Below are positions 23,335 to 33,600 of a stretch of 60,000 bases of DNA, in pieces; positions within the stretch are counted from its first letter, which is position 1, and each line of letters begins with the position of its first letter. The notes under the pieces were generated by a model, which had not been told where the DNA came from, ran no database searches, and worked only from the letters and a program-made list of their open reading frames with translations. A program made the position numbers and the translations under genes. Source of the DNA: Strigamia acuminata (lineage: Eukaryota > Arthropoda > Chilopoda > Geophilomorpha > Linotaeniidae); assembly GCA_949358305.1 (NCBI GenBank), contig OX442314.1, positions 3,229,087 through 3,289,086 of the forward strand. Reading direction: 5' to 3'.

Positions 23335-23589
23335 GTGGTCATTTTCATTTCCTAGGCCGTTAAAAGGCTGACCATTGTCCTTTCTGACTAACTTTCCCTT
23401 TATGAACAAGTAGCTTTTATGAGGATGAGTCCACACGTCTTCGTTCTGAATGATTAATCGTATTTCCGAGTTCACGTTATTCAAATCGGTTCCGATGATG
23501 GGATAATATTCGTGGTAGTTGTACGCCGTAACGGATTCATCGATCGCGAACGGCTGCTCGACGTCCAAATAATTTTCGGCGACTTGCAT
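23335..23589 (-). CDS. Major capsid protein, N-terminal piece
   Basis: 85 codons from ATG 23589 up to the copia A insertion. YNYHEYYPIIGTDLNN and the WTHPHKSYLFIKGKL strand are in the place and style of the N-terminal jelly roll of Polinton capsid proteins. The frame continues into 8710-9780 once copia A is discounted. ATG is preceded at close range by TTAAAAAATAACAACG. Confidence 0.87.
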
Positions 23590-23637
23590 CGTTGTTATTT
23601 TTTAATTACTTCACGATTGACGTAATTAAAATTAAAA

Positions 23638-23808
23638 TTAAAAGGAATTTAAGTATTCCCGATTATCCGGTCGTAGTATCAAAGCGGATATATTTCCGTC
23701 TTTGATCGTCGCCGACGCCGGTGTCTCGACTTTGGCAACGACGGTATTAAGCTTAGAAGGGGAAACGTGCCTCGTGTAATTATTATTATTATTAAAAATT
23801 AGCGGCAT
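23638..23808 (-). CDS. Small Polinton ORF, 56 residues, function unknown
   Basis: ATG 23808 to TAA 23638, between the major capsid and penton-like genes on the same strand. It begins MPLIFNNNNNYTRH, with a five-Asn run encoded by AAT repeats, and ends DNREYLNSF. The start has the same TTAAAAAAATAAC leader as its neighbours, which is the main reason to think it real. No family recognised; it could be a small virion or regulatory protein. Confidence 0.5.
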   Translation of the reverse strand: MPLIFNNNNNYTRHVSPSKLNTVVAKVETPASATIKDGNISALILRPDNREYLNSF

Positions 23809-23863
23809 GTTATTTTTTTAATAATAATAATAATAATTTTTTTTTTTAAATAATAATTAATAA

Positions 23864-24622
23864 TTATAATTTTTTCTTTCTCAAATGCAAACGTGCGGTG
23901 AAAATTTCTCCTCTGAGATTCAAAGGTTTATTGTCTTGATCGGTCAACCAGATCCTCACCTCGTGTATTTTGGATTGGGTTTTAACGGGCAAGTAAACTA
24001 TATTGAACGGCATTTCGACGATCTTGAAACCTGGCGGCACGTTTGGAAAAAAAGCATAAATGATCGGCGCCGTCTTGCCGTTCTTGTAAGAGTCGGTGAT
24101 GAGGTCGCAGTGTACCAGGATAGTGTTGATATGAAATATGTTCACCGGATTAACCGATTCGCTTCTACCTTCGCCGTATTTCCTGGGTTTGAGACCGAAT
24201 AATTTAGCCATACTTCTGTTGTGCGAAAAATTGGCCCCGTAACCGGCATCGCTAATCACTAACGACGTGGTCAGAGTATTATAATTGGCCACAATGTCGA
24301 TGAAAGGCACGTCGTCTTTAATGTTCCAGTGTCCGCGGGCTTTCGTTTCGGTATGTATGTACGAAATAATGTCGGCGAGTTCGTAACACCCCACGAGAAC
24401 GATGATGTTGTAGTTGACTATACCTATAATACGAGCGGGGTTGTTCGGGTCCACTTCGACGACGGAGTACTTGAACACGTTGTTGTCCGCGGTTATATTC
24501 GGCATCGTGTAAAACGTCTCGAGGCTCACCAATCCCAATTCGTATTCGTCGTCGCCCAATATTAAAGGCGAGCTGAAAGTCGTGAGGAAGTCGGACTGCG
24601 TACTGCTTAGTACGATGGACAT
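23864..24622 (-). CDS. Penton-like minor capsid protein (single jelly roll)
   Basis: 252 residues from ATG 24622 (MSIVLSS); a longer in-frame opening to 24673 would overlap the previous gene and is less likely. The C-terminus IWLTDQDNKPLNLRGE...LHLRKKK matches the strongly conserved end of Polinton minor capsid proteins, thought to form the vertex pentamers. Asn/Tyr-rich central strands fit a beta barrel. It follows the DUF8207-like gene with a 16-base gap and precedes the 56-residue ORF. No lesion is visible. The start is preceded by TTAAAAAAACATCGTTCATC. Confidence 0.85.
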   Translation of the reverse strand: MSIVLSSTQSDFLTTFSSPLILGDDEYELGLVSLETFYTMPNITADNNVFKYSVVEVDPNNPARIIGIVNYNIIVLVGCYELADIISYIHTETKARGHWNIKDDVPFIDIVANYNTLTTSLVISDAGYGANFSHNRSMAKLFGLKPRKYGEGRSESVNPVNIFHINTILVHCDLITDSYKNGKTAPIIYAFFPNVPPGFKIVEMPFNIVYLPVKTQSKIHEVRIWLTDQDNKPLNLRGEIFTARLHLRKKKL

Positions 24623-24638
24623 GATGAACGATGTTTTT

Positions 24639-25820
24639 TTAATTCGCGAGAATTTTTTTTCGCATGTTCTCAAACTTGGTCTCGTCGACGATTCGCGCCT
24701 CTTTCAGTTCCGCGAGTATTTCCACTATTTCGTTGTCGTGAGACATGTTTCCGGCATCCCGCGATGCGAGCAACAGCCGCAGCCTGTCTATTAATTCGTT
24801 CGGGTCGTTGTAATATTTATAGTCTACTACGGAGTTGCGCGGCCGAAACGTTTTCGTTATACCTTTGCCAGCTTGGGATGTCTTCTTGTCAGCTTGGGGC
24901 GTCTTCTTTTCAGCCAGATGTATTTTGAACTGCTCCCAAATTGGTTTAACCACTTTCATGTACTTTTCTCCTTTACTAGCTTTGGGCTGATTAGTTGATG
25001 GATCATTATTTCTATATATTGCTTTACTATTGACTAGTATCAAGGCATAATCGTTTATTGCGTCGTTATTGGCATATGGGTTCTTCGGAGGAGCTTTATT
25101 TACAAGGAATTCTATTAAGGCGTCAGTCGCTTTGTACCGTTTATTTTTTACGACGACGTGGTCCGGGATAAATGTAATCTTTTCGGCTCCTATTTTAAAC
25201 TTCTTGTCATTCTTATCAAATCTGACCCCAAACACGGTGTCAACATTAGGTGCTCTTTCGGCATAATGTTTAATGAAACCTAGGTAATCCGCGGATAGCT
25301 TTTTTTCATCTTTTATTTCCAATTCGAGACTTCTTCGTAAGTCTTGTTGATATTTTGTACTTTGATGTAAAGCCTCATCATCATCATCATCATCATCAAG
25401 ATTGGACTCTCCCTCACTTCGAAATGAAACGTCTTCCTCCTCCTTGTTCACGTAAGAGTCGTCAAATGCTCGTTGGGGAGTTGCGAGTAGACTCGAGGAC
25501 AAGCTTTGGCGTCCGAACTGACTTTTAGTGGCTGACCTTTCCCAATTTTTGACGGGTGTATCTAAGTCCATTTTTGACATTGCCTTCTTAGGCTCGCTTT
25601 TAAAGGGAGTGGAAGGTGACGATTTGAAGGTCATGGGTGGAAGAGCGGAAGGTTGTGTTGCTGACAATTGCTGCGGCAGGCTATGCAAAGCGGTCGTAAC
25701 CGGTTTGAAGAACGCACCCAGCGCTTCATCTTCGGATCCGCGGTTTAGCTTATCTTGCAGAAACTTTTTTTTCAAGCTCCTTTTTAATTTTTCGTAATTT
25801 CCACGTTGTTGTTTATTCAT
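24639..25820 (-). CDS. DUF8207-like Polinton protein
   Basis: 393 residues from ATG 25820. N-terminal basic region (LKRSLKKKF), a low-complexity Ser/Pro/Thr and acidic middle (a seven-Asp run near residue 143), then a globular segment (residues about 170-300: YLGFIKHYAERAPNVDTVFGVRF, the KNKRYKATDALIEFL stretch, NDYALILVNSKAIYR) like the DUF8207 domain common in insect Polinton-derived proteins. The C-terminus (DNEIVEILAELKEARIVDETKF) is also typical. Its role is unknown; position between ATPase and penton genes suggests virion assembly. Domain naming is from memory. Start preceded by TTTTAAAAAAATAAAC. Confidence 0.78.
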   Translation of the reverse strand: MNKQQRGNYEKLKRSLKKKFLQDKLNRGSEDEALGAFFKPVTTALHSLPQQLSATQPSALPPMTFKSSPSTPFKSEPKKAMSKMDLDTPVKNWERSATKSQFGRQSLSSSLLATPQRAFDDSYVNKEEEDVSFRSEGESNLDDDDDDDEALHQSTKYQQDLRRSLELEIKDEKKLSADYLGFIKHYAERAPNVDTVFGVRFDKNDKKFKIGAEKITFIPDHVVVKNKRYKATDALIEFLVNKAPPKNPYANNDAINDYALILVNSKAIYRNNDPSTNQPKASKGEKYMKVVKPIWEQFKIHLAEKKTPQADKKTSQAGKGITKTFRPRNSVVDYKYYNDPNELIDRLRLLLASRDAGNMSHDNEIVEILAELKEARIVDETKFENMRKKILAN

Positions 25821-25830
25821 GTTTATTTTT

Positions 25831-26499
25831 TTAAAACGGAAAAAATTTATTCTTATATCTCCCGTTCGTCATGGACTTGGTTTTGTCGATCGTGAGAAAG
25901 CCGAACGTGTCGTGATCCCAACACGATTTGCACGCGTCTTTGAAGCGAACGTACGTCATGTCCGTGCCAACGTGGTTGTCGTAAACGTGTTTCATGTTTT
26001 TTTCGTCTTGTCTGAACATGATTATTAAATTGGCGTTGTCTCTTATCACCTGTTTTGGGATGCGGCTGTAAGTTTGACACAAGTAGAAGCAATCTACGTT
26101 ACTATGACGACCCTGGGCAAAATATTTCTCGATGTTACGTTGCGTGTCGGTCATGACGTCGTCGAACACGAAAATGGTCTTGTTCACGTTTTTATCGAAC
26201 ACTTGTTCGGGAGGCGGAACATCCTCGTTGCTCGGGAAAAAATGTGCCACTCGTTCGCCCAATTCGGACTCCAGTTCGTCGAACATTTGTCTTAGCCGCT
26301 CGTACTTTGGTTGAAATAACGTCCTGGAAAATATCATCAGTTTATCGAAACGTAACTAGTGCAGGAAGTTTAGCAACAGGTTCGTTTTGCCGCATTCGGC
26401 CGGACCACACACGATGCACCTGATGCTTTTAGGTAAAATGGAATTGTTTTTCTTTTCGTGCTTGTCCGAATGCCCGGTGTCAAAATTAATAACGTTCAT
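25831..26499 (-). pseudogene. FtsK/HerA-like packaging ATPase with premature TAG
   Basis: From ATG 26499 the frame has a P-loop (residues 32-39, GPAECGKT), then an in-frame TAG at codon 48 (26356-26358), and continues in the same frame to the stop at 25831 with a Walker B motif (IFVFDDV, about residues 109-115) and a downstream region (DCFYLCQTYSRIPKQVIRDNAN) typical of Polinton genome-packaging ATPases. Total 222 codons. The single stop truncates the protein right after the P-loop; it is the only clear point lesion among the recognisable Polinton genes. A sequencing error or stop-codon readthrough cannot be excluded. ATG follows TATAAAAAAATAAAAAAAT. Confidence 0.88.
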
Positions 26500-26556
26500 A
26501 TTTTTTTATTTTTTTATATACGTATATAAATATATATTTTATATGTATTTTATATA

Positions 26557-27771
26557 CAGGGTGGAACAAAAGTCTGTTCCCCTCAAATATTTCCTCAGCA
26601 ATTGCATCTAGGCCAACTTTGATGAAGCGATCGTATAGGAAGTTGGGTGAGAGCAATCCAATGATCTCATCAAATTTGACCTTGACGACCATTTTCAAGG
26701 ATATTCACTTGCTAACTTCTAAACCAATCAGGTTAGAGCAAAAAAGTCAATTACAAAGTTGTAGAGCACCATCAAATTAGTACTATCCAACTTATCTTAG
26801 TGATCTTAAGTTAAATGTTTTCCTTTTAAAAAGGAGACAAATCAGCTGAAATAAAGCTAGCCATTGTGACAAAACTTAAATTTCTATCACAAAAATACTA
26901 AATTACTTAAATAAACGTATTCAAATGTGCATCATTATGCAAGTAAACAAGAAAAACCACTGCCTTTTTTAATGCCTCAATAATTATTTTATCACAAGAT
27001 TAACCCTTGGCTACACGGATTTATGGACAAGCTTTTTCTTGAATAGAAAAATTTTTTTTCCTATAAATTTTTTCTGCTGAAAATTTGTGACTTTGTTTAT
27101 CTGATAATAAAGTAAATCTCAGGTGAAATTTGTAATGATTCATCATTTATTTAAATATTCAACTTAGAAATTTTCTGCCCCTTAAAACTCCAGCATAACT
27201 TTTAAGCTGGCTTTGCTGTATTTGTAAACAGCGCTTCAGTGAACAGCTTTTTGCATTTACCAGTAGTGATTAAAACCACCTCCAGATGGCTCAAATCTAT
27301 TTATTTTTATTGTTTAGGCATTACGTCCTCAATAAAATTAGTTCCGAACTAATAACAAACTAAATAACGCTTTAACCAATCGACTTAAAAATTGTCCATA
27401 AATCCGTAATGGCTTAACCAGAACGGCACATTTTATCCTTATGCCTCCGAGGGTTAAAAAATTTCACTTTGCTAATTTTTTTGTGATTTTTCTCCTTTTT
27501 AAAAAGAAAACATTTAACTTAAGATCACTAAGATAAGTTGGATAGTACTAATTTGATGGTGCTCTACAACTTTGTAATTGACCTTTTTGCTCTAACCTGA
27601 TTGGTTTAGAAGTTAGCAAGTGAATAACCTTGAAAATGGTCGTCAAGGTCAAATTTGATGAGATCATTGGATTGCTCTCACCCAACTTCCTATACGATTG
27701 CTTCATCAAAGTTGGCCTAGATGCAATTGCTGAGGAAATATTTGAGGGGAATAGACTTTTGTTCCACCCTG
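26557..27771. mobile_element. Non-autonomous palindromic DNA transposon, TA-flanked (MITE1)
   Basis: 1,215 bp starting CAGGGTGGAACAAAAG and ending with the complement CTTTTGTTCCACCCTG. Terminal inverted repeats of about 290 bp (26557-26850 and 27480-27771) with few mismatches, plus an inner inverted pair near 27010 and 27390 (ACGGATTTATGGACAA / TTGTCCATAAATCCGT). Flanks are TATA on both sides, compatible with a TA duplication as in Tc1/mariner. No ORF of note. It sits in the short divergent promoter interval between the ATPase and PLA2 genes. Confidence 0.85.
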
Positions 27772-27833
27772 TATATATATATTTTTTTTATATATTTATT
27801 TATACATTTATATATAAAAAATAAAGACGAGAC

Positions 27834-28337
27834 ATGTATTGCGTTAAATGTCGAAAGTCCATCCCAACGGGCAAGTTGGAAATGGGCGTGACGAAGAACA
27901 ATAGAGCATTCAAAAGAGGTAAATGCTCGACGTGCGGGACGACAAAATATCAGTTCGTAAAAAAAAAATCTCCGATAAGGGGCAAAGGACTAATCAATAA
28001 GCTCATCAATAAATTACCGATCGAAATGCACATCCCCGGCTACAATTATTGCGGGCCCGGCACGAAATTGGATAAACGATTAGCCAGAGGCGATAAGGGA
28101 ATTAATCCGTTGGACGAAGCTTGTAGATTGCACGACATAGCGTACGTGAACAAAAATTTGGCCGCGAGACACGAGGCGAATAGGAAATTGGTCGAAGCTT
28201 GCGATTCGATCATAGCCGATCCGACGATCAGTTTAAGCACGAAATTAACCGCCAGGGCAATCAAAGCCACGTTCCGAGCCAAACTTAAATTGGGAATGAG
28301 CTTAAAAAAAAAGATAAAAATAAAGTGTCCGAGATAG
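27834..28337 (+). CDS. PLA2-like protein with N-terminal zinc ribbon
   Basis: 167 residues from ATG 27834. Cys3/Cys6 and Cys31/Cys34 form a zinc-ribbon-like N-terminus. Residues about 66-110 match the parvovirus/Polinton type phospholipase A2 core: YCGPGT (72-77, calcium loop) and DEACRLHDIAY with catalytic His100-Asp101. The C-terminus is basic. Such domains in capsid-borne proteins are thought to help particles cross membranes; here only sequence similarity is shown. The last 13 bases overlap the integrase frame, and a run of nine A (28304-28312) lies just before the overlap. Start preceded by TATAAAAAATAAAGACGAGAC. Confidence 0.85.
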   Translation: MYCVKCRKSIPTGKLEMGVTKNNRAFKRGKCSTCGTTKYQFVKKKSPIRGKGLINKLINKLPIEMHIPGYNYCGPGTKLDKRLARGDKGINPLDEACRLHDIAYVNKNLAARHEANRKLVEACDSIIADPTISLSTKLTARAIKATFRAKLKLGMSLKKKIKIKCPR

Positions 28338-29269
28338 AGCAGCTGGTAAGTGAATTACACAAGCCGGCACGCAGACATTACGTAAGACGTCCGGTTTCGT
28401 CGTTCGGGATAAACGATGTATGGCAAATCGATTTGGTAGAGATGGTCCCATTTTCGCGCGTGAACCAAGGGTACAAGTACTTGTTGACGGTGATCGATGC
28501 ATTCTCCAAATTCGCGTACGCGGTTCCCATCAAATCGAAGACGGGCAAAGACGTAACGGCGGCATTTGAAAAGGTGCTCGCGAGAGCCGTGTCGGGCCCG
28601 ACGAATTTGGCATCCGATTGGGGCAAAGAGTTTTACAATTCCCATTTCAAAGCGCTCCTGAAGAAACACGACATCAATCATTTTTCCACACACTCCATCT
28701 TGAAAGCCAGTATGGTCGAGCGTTTTAATCGCACGCTTAAGGAGATGGTGTACAAACATTTTACGTTGAAAGGTTCACGTAAATGGGTATCGGTTTTACC
28801 ACACTTGTTGAGTCGATACAACGCAACGGTGCATAGAACTACCAATATGAAGCCCAAAGACGTCACGCACGAGCACGAAAAACGGCTCAGACTGAAATTG
28901 CTTCCCGGGCCGGCTACGTCGAAGCCTAAATTCAAAGTCGGGGACAGAGTGCGTATTTCCAAATCCAAATCCATTTTTGAAAAGGGTTTTCTCCAATCTT
29001 GGACAAACGAGGTCTTTTTGGTAGACGAGGTCGATTTAACGTACGAACCTCCCGTTTACAAACTTAGAGATTCGCGAGGCGAACGGATCGATGGTTCCTT
29101 TTACACGGAAGAACTACAGAGAACGGCAACCGGGATAAACGACCCCTACTTGGTCGAAAGGGTTATCAGAAAAAAAAGAAACGAGGATGGATCATTGAGG
29201 TACTTAGTGAAATGGAAAGGCTTAGATGAGTCGCATAATTCGTGGGTCGAAGAATTGATTGATTTATAA
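28325..29269 (+). CDS. Polinton integrase (retroviral-like) with chromodomain
   Basis: 314 codons if initiated at GTG 28325; no in-frame ATG precedes the first catalytic Asp, and the upstream in-frame stop is at 28286. DDE residues: D in WQIDLVEM (about residue 36), D in SDWGKEF (about 98) and E in MVERFNRT (about 131), 33 residues between the last two. An SH3-like region (KFKVGDRVRISK) and a C-terminal chromodomain (YLVKWKGLDESHNSWVEE) follow. The zinc-binding N-terminal domain expected before LHKPARR is missing or supplied by another frame. It is in the -1 frame relative to the PLA2-like gene. Role: insertion of the element DNA. Confidence 0.88.
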   Translation: MSEIEQLVSELHKPARRHYVRRPVSSFGINDVWQIDLVEMVPFSRVNQGYKYLLTVIDAFSKFAYAVPIKSKTGKDVTAAFEKVLARAVSGPTNLASDWGKEFYNSHFKALLKKHDINHFSTHSILKASMVERFNRTLKEMVYKHFTLKGSRKWVSVLPHLLSRYNATVHRTTNMKPKDVTHEHEKRLRLKLLPGPATSKPKFKVGDRVRISKSKSIFEKGFLQSWTNEVFLVDEVDLTYEPPVYKLRDSRGERIDGSFYTEELQRTATGINDPYLVERVIRKKRNEDGSLRYLVKWKGLDESHNSWVEELIDL

Positions 29270-29332
29270 AAAAAATTATATATATTTAAAAAAAAGAAAA
29301 AAAGAAAAAAAGAAAAGAAAGAAAGAAAAAAA

Positions 29333-29554
29333 ATGAATAACCTCGAAATATTCAACTCGGCCAATAATCATTTACGAATCGATCATTTCAAAAACGTATT
29401 ACCGATTGATTGTTTGATGCCACTGGCGAGACATCGCGGTAAGAACGAAAGCTTCGTAATAAATTTAGATCCTTCGACGGGACCGGGTACACATTGGGTG
29501 AGTTTGAGTATACGTGACGACGTAGCGGAATACTTCGACAATTTGGGTCGCATT
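29333..29554 (+). CDS. Adenain-like cysteine protease 2, N-terminal piece
   Basis: 74 codons from ATG 29333 up to the copia C insertion at GCATT. It carries the catalytic His (GTHWVS, 29492-29494) and Asp (YFDNLG, 29537-29539). The rest of the gene is at 34919-35119 and the frame is preserved across the insertion, giving 140 residues. A long A-rich leader (TTTAAAAAAAAGAAAAAAAG...) precedes the ATG. It is quite different in sequence from protease 1 at 2625, so the element encodes two proteases of this fold. Confidence 0.8.
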
Positions 29555-29881
29555 TGTTGAAATATAATATGTGACCGCTTATGTATCTATGTTTATGTCA
29601 TATTGTCAAGCAGTAATGCTTTCTAATTGTTATGACCTTTCGTTTGTATTTACTTTTAGCTGCACGACTAATAGCAGCTTTGTTTACATTGTGTTTGCAT
29701 TTGTGGCCATAAGGTGGCGCTGTATACCGTGTGGCCAGTCATGTGACTAAAAGAATAAATCTTTCACTCTGTGTTCAGCTTCTAAGCAGCAACCAAGTTG
29801 TCTCTTTATTTCTCATCCAGAGTTCTTCCAATTCCACTGCAAAACCACGGAATTATAAGTGGTTTCCTGCACAACTCAACA
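29555..29881 (+). repeat. Copia C 5' LTR
   Basis: 327 bp, TGTTGAAATATAATATG to CAACTCAACA, with poly(A) signal aagaataaatc near 29752. Confidence 0.92.
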
Positions 29882-29882
29882 A

Positions 29883-29893
29883 GGTTATGGGCC
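29883..29893 (+). promoter_or_regulatory. Copia C primer binding site, internal initiator tRNA-Met
   Basis: GGTTATGGGCC next to the LTR matches the complement of the anticodon-stem region of initiator tRNA-Met, the half-tRNA priming mode known for Drosophila copia. Copia D shares it; copia A and B do not. Confidence 0.75.
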
Positions 29894-30643
29894 AATCAAC
29901 CCAGGAAACTTTTGGAAAAGTTTTGGAGAATTTTCATCCATTTGGAGGTCATCTGGATAAAATCCAACATGGCGGCGCCCATGATAAAGATTGTCAACTT
30001 GTGTTTGGACCAGTGCTTAGCAGAGTTTGAAGCTGATTTGGATCACCAAACAACACGGAAACACTAGTTGGGTTCGAACAATATAAAATCTTTATTCATA
30101 CGTTTTTCCTTTTTCCGAATTTCGGACGTTTTGCCCACGTATCGCAAGCGGCGATACGTATCGTCAACGGGACGAATATTTCGGTTGGCAAACGAATCAA
30201 CCGGTGCGATAATTCTCGGCAACCACACGTGAAGTGTAAACCGAGATTTTTGGACAGGAATAAGCAACAAGGAGCTGAAAAACGACGGACAATTGGCGAA
30301 AAGTTTGCGAGGTGCATACAAGACGAAAATCGACGGGAAAGAACAATAGTGGGCTCGAAAATACACGTGAAGTGTGATACAACGGGAGACAAAGCAGGGA
30401 AGCATCTCGAAGACACCATATTTATGAACAATTATCGTGTTTTATTTTCGAAATTATTACATTATTGCATTGTTAGCTTAGAGTTGTGTGAGGATAAATA
30501 CTAACCTACTTTAAGAGCGAACTAACCTCGCAACACTGCACTACGTTGCGAAAATTCAGTAGAGAAAGTGTTTTTTTTGACGAGAATAAGTGTTCGTATC
30601 AAGTGGGAAAACAAGTTCGAGTCTTTTACAATCGTGAATCACA
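29894..30643 (+). other. Copia C untranslated leader
   Basis: 750 bases without a supportable gene. Contains CATGGCGGCGCCCAT at 29968-29982, a YY1/Pho-like core also present in the copia D leader at 46889-46907. Confidence 0.7.
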
Positions 30644-33600
30644 ATGGAATCGGACAAATTGGACAGAAAAGTCACACTACTGAACCGTACAAATTACGAC
30701 AGTTGGAAACAGCAAATTAAGGTGCTGTTGATGCTTTCAACATGGGACAGAACAATTCAAACACAAAGAACAGTGATAACACGCCCAAATCCCAACAACA
30801 AGGAAATTACAGCCAAAACAATCGTGGTTTTCAAGGCGGACAAAAGGGCGGCAAATCGAGTTATCGAGGCGGCAAAAATTCAAGGAGTTTTCGCGGGAAT
30901 ACGACCGGATCATCACCACGGGGGCCGTGTTTTCGATGTAACCAACCAGGACATTGGGCGAGAGATTGCACAGTGCAACTCGCACCAAACAACAATTTGA
31001 ACACGAACACAATTGAGGAATTGGATGCCAACATGATGGATGTCGGCTTTTTGACAGAATTGGCTAAAGAAGAAACATTGCAGTGCAGCGCACCCGGGAA
31101 TTGCTGGATCTATGATACAGGAGCAACCGGACATTTCTGCAAAGAAAAGGACCAATTTTTCAATTTTAAACAAGCCACGGGAACCATCAGCCAAGCAGAT
31201 AAAAAAACATTAATCCAAATACAAGGAGTTGGTGATGTTTGCGTGATGTGTGTCGTGGGAAAGGAAACGATTCCGATAACCTTAAAGAAGGTTTATTATG
31301 CGCCAGACTTGAGACGAAATTTGATGTCGGGGCCATGTATTGACGAGGCAAGATGCAAAGTCGCGATTGGCTCTGGAATTGTTAAAGTTTACGATCCGCA
31401 GTGGCAAAGACAATTAATGCAAGCGGAGAAGAAGGATAGACTTTATTACATCAAAACGAGTGATCAAAAGCCTGATTTTGACAAACTGAGATTGAAGGCA
31501 AACAACAAAGCGAATACGGGCGAGCAACAAAACGAGGAACCAACTAGTTCAACTAAAAAGGCATCCAGTCCAGAGGAAGCGAGGTTGTGGCACGAGCGAC
31601 TTGGACACATCTACTTCCCAAGCGTGCAAGAGATGAGCAAGCGGAATGCAGTAATTGGGCTGCCAATCCTCGACGTGCCAATTACACAGTGCGACGTCTG
31701 CACGTTGGCGAAGAAGAAATCGGTCTCTCACAAATCGCTGCCTGGAATTCGGTCGAAGGAACCATTACAACTTCTGCACATGGATGTATGCGGAGCGTTT
31801 AACACAGCAACGCTGTCAGGAAATAGATATTTCCTCACCATTACAGACAATTTCTCCCGCTATTCTACAGTGTACCTCATGAAGAGAAAGGACGAGGTAT
31901 TTGACATTTTCCAGAAACACGTCAAACGAATAGAACGATTGTTAGGAAAATCGGTTTTGGCAATTCGGACGGACAATGGAATGGAATTTTGTTCAAATAA
32001 ATTTGGAGAATACCTAGAGGGACTTGGCATCAATCACGAGAGGACCAACGCGTACACACCTGCCCAAAATGGCGTGTCGGAAAGATTAAACCAAACGTTG
32101 GCCAATGGGATGCGAGCCCTTATTTATGATGCAAAATTGGAGCACAGATTTTGGGGAGAAGCCATCCTCACTTTCAATTACCTTAGAAACAGAATAGCCA
32201 AGTTAAATTCGGACAAAACCCCGATGGAGTTGTATTATGGACGCAAACCATCACTCCGACATTTAAGAAAATTCGGAAGCCTATGCTTCGTGCAAAAGAG
32301 AGTGCGAGATGGAAAGATAGACAATAAAGCTTTGCACGGGATTATGCTTGGAAACTCTAGAATCACAAAGGGATATCGAGCATGGCTGCCGGACTTTTCA
32401 AAAGTCATCGAGACTAGCGACGTTAAGTTTGTGGAAAGCAAGCGCGGAGTTGAAGGCGTGCTGGGCCTACCTGAGAAATACACGACATTTATTGACAATT
32501 TGAACGATAATTTGGACAATAACAACGATCGTCAGTATTATTCAGATGAAGATGTGAGGCCGCCGCTACCCCCGCCAGCGCCAATCAAAAGGAAAGAGGA
32601 TCCACAACTAGAGTTACCTCAATTGAGACTCAAATTCAGATTGCCGGAAGAAAAGCTTCAAACCAGACCGCCAGCAATCATACCACAAGCGAGGGCACAA
32701 GATCCAGATCCAGTACGGACAGTCCCACATCTTGTGTGGAAGAAAACAGAGAAGTTTAGGCCAACTGGACAGAAGGATGTCGAATACACAATTGAAGGAT
32801 ACGACAAGCCTAAATTACGATCAATACCTGAAGTCAAACGCTATTGTGCGGATCACAATCTTTGTGTTCCAGAACACCTATTCGAAGACAAGAGAAGAAA
32901 GAAACCTTCTGAGTCGAATGCAACGGCAGACTATTCAGACGCGGACATAAACGAATTAACTCTCGATTTTGAGGCTAATCATCTCGACGTCTATGTACCT
33001 GCACGATTTGAGCAGATAGCCGACCTTCCTGAAAAGAAAGAATGGGATCAAGCGATGTGCGACGAGATTGATACGATGCATGAGCGAGATGTGTGGGAAC
33101 TGGTTCCACCACCACCTGATACGAAGATCATCGGTTGCAAGTGGATTTACACTGTGAAGCTAAATGACAAACAGGAAATCGCACGCTATAAGGCAAGACT
33201 CGTGGCGCAGGGCTTCTCGCAAGTGTACGGAGAATCGTATGAAGAGACATTCTCACCTGTCGTGGACTTCTCGATTGTTCGATTCATGTTCACATTACTC
33301 GTCTGTATGCTGAAGTGGAGCTACATCCAGGCCGATGTGAAGTGTGCATATCTTTATGCAAAACTACATAAAACCGTTTACATGCGACAACCAAAAGGTT
33401 TTGTTTGTCAAGGCAAAGAAAATTATGTTTGTCGACTCCTTCGAGCCATTTATGGTCTACACCAGTCGGGACGAGAATGGGGCATCGAATTGGAGGACAC
33501 TTTGTTAAAGCTTGGACTGCAACATGTAAATTGGTGCAATTGCGTCTACAAATATGGCAACATCGCGTATTTGATAGTCTACGTCGACGATATTGTTGTG

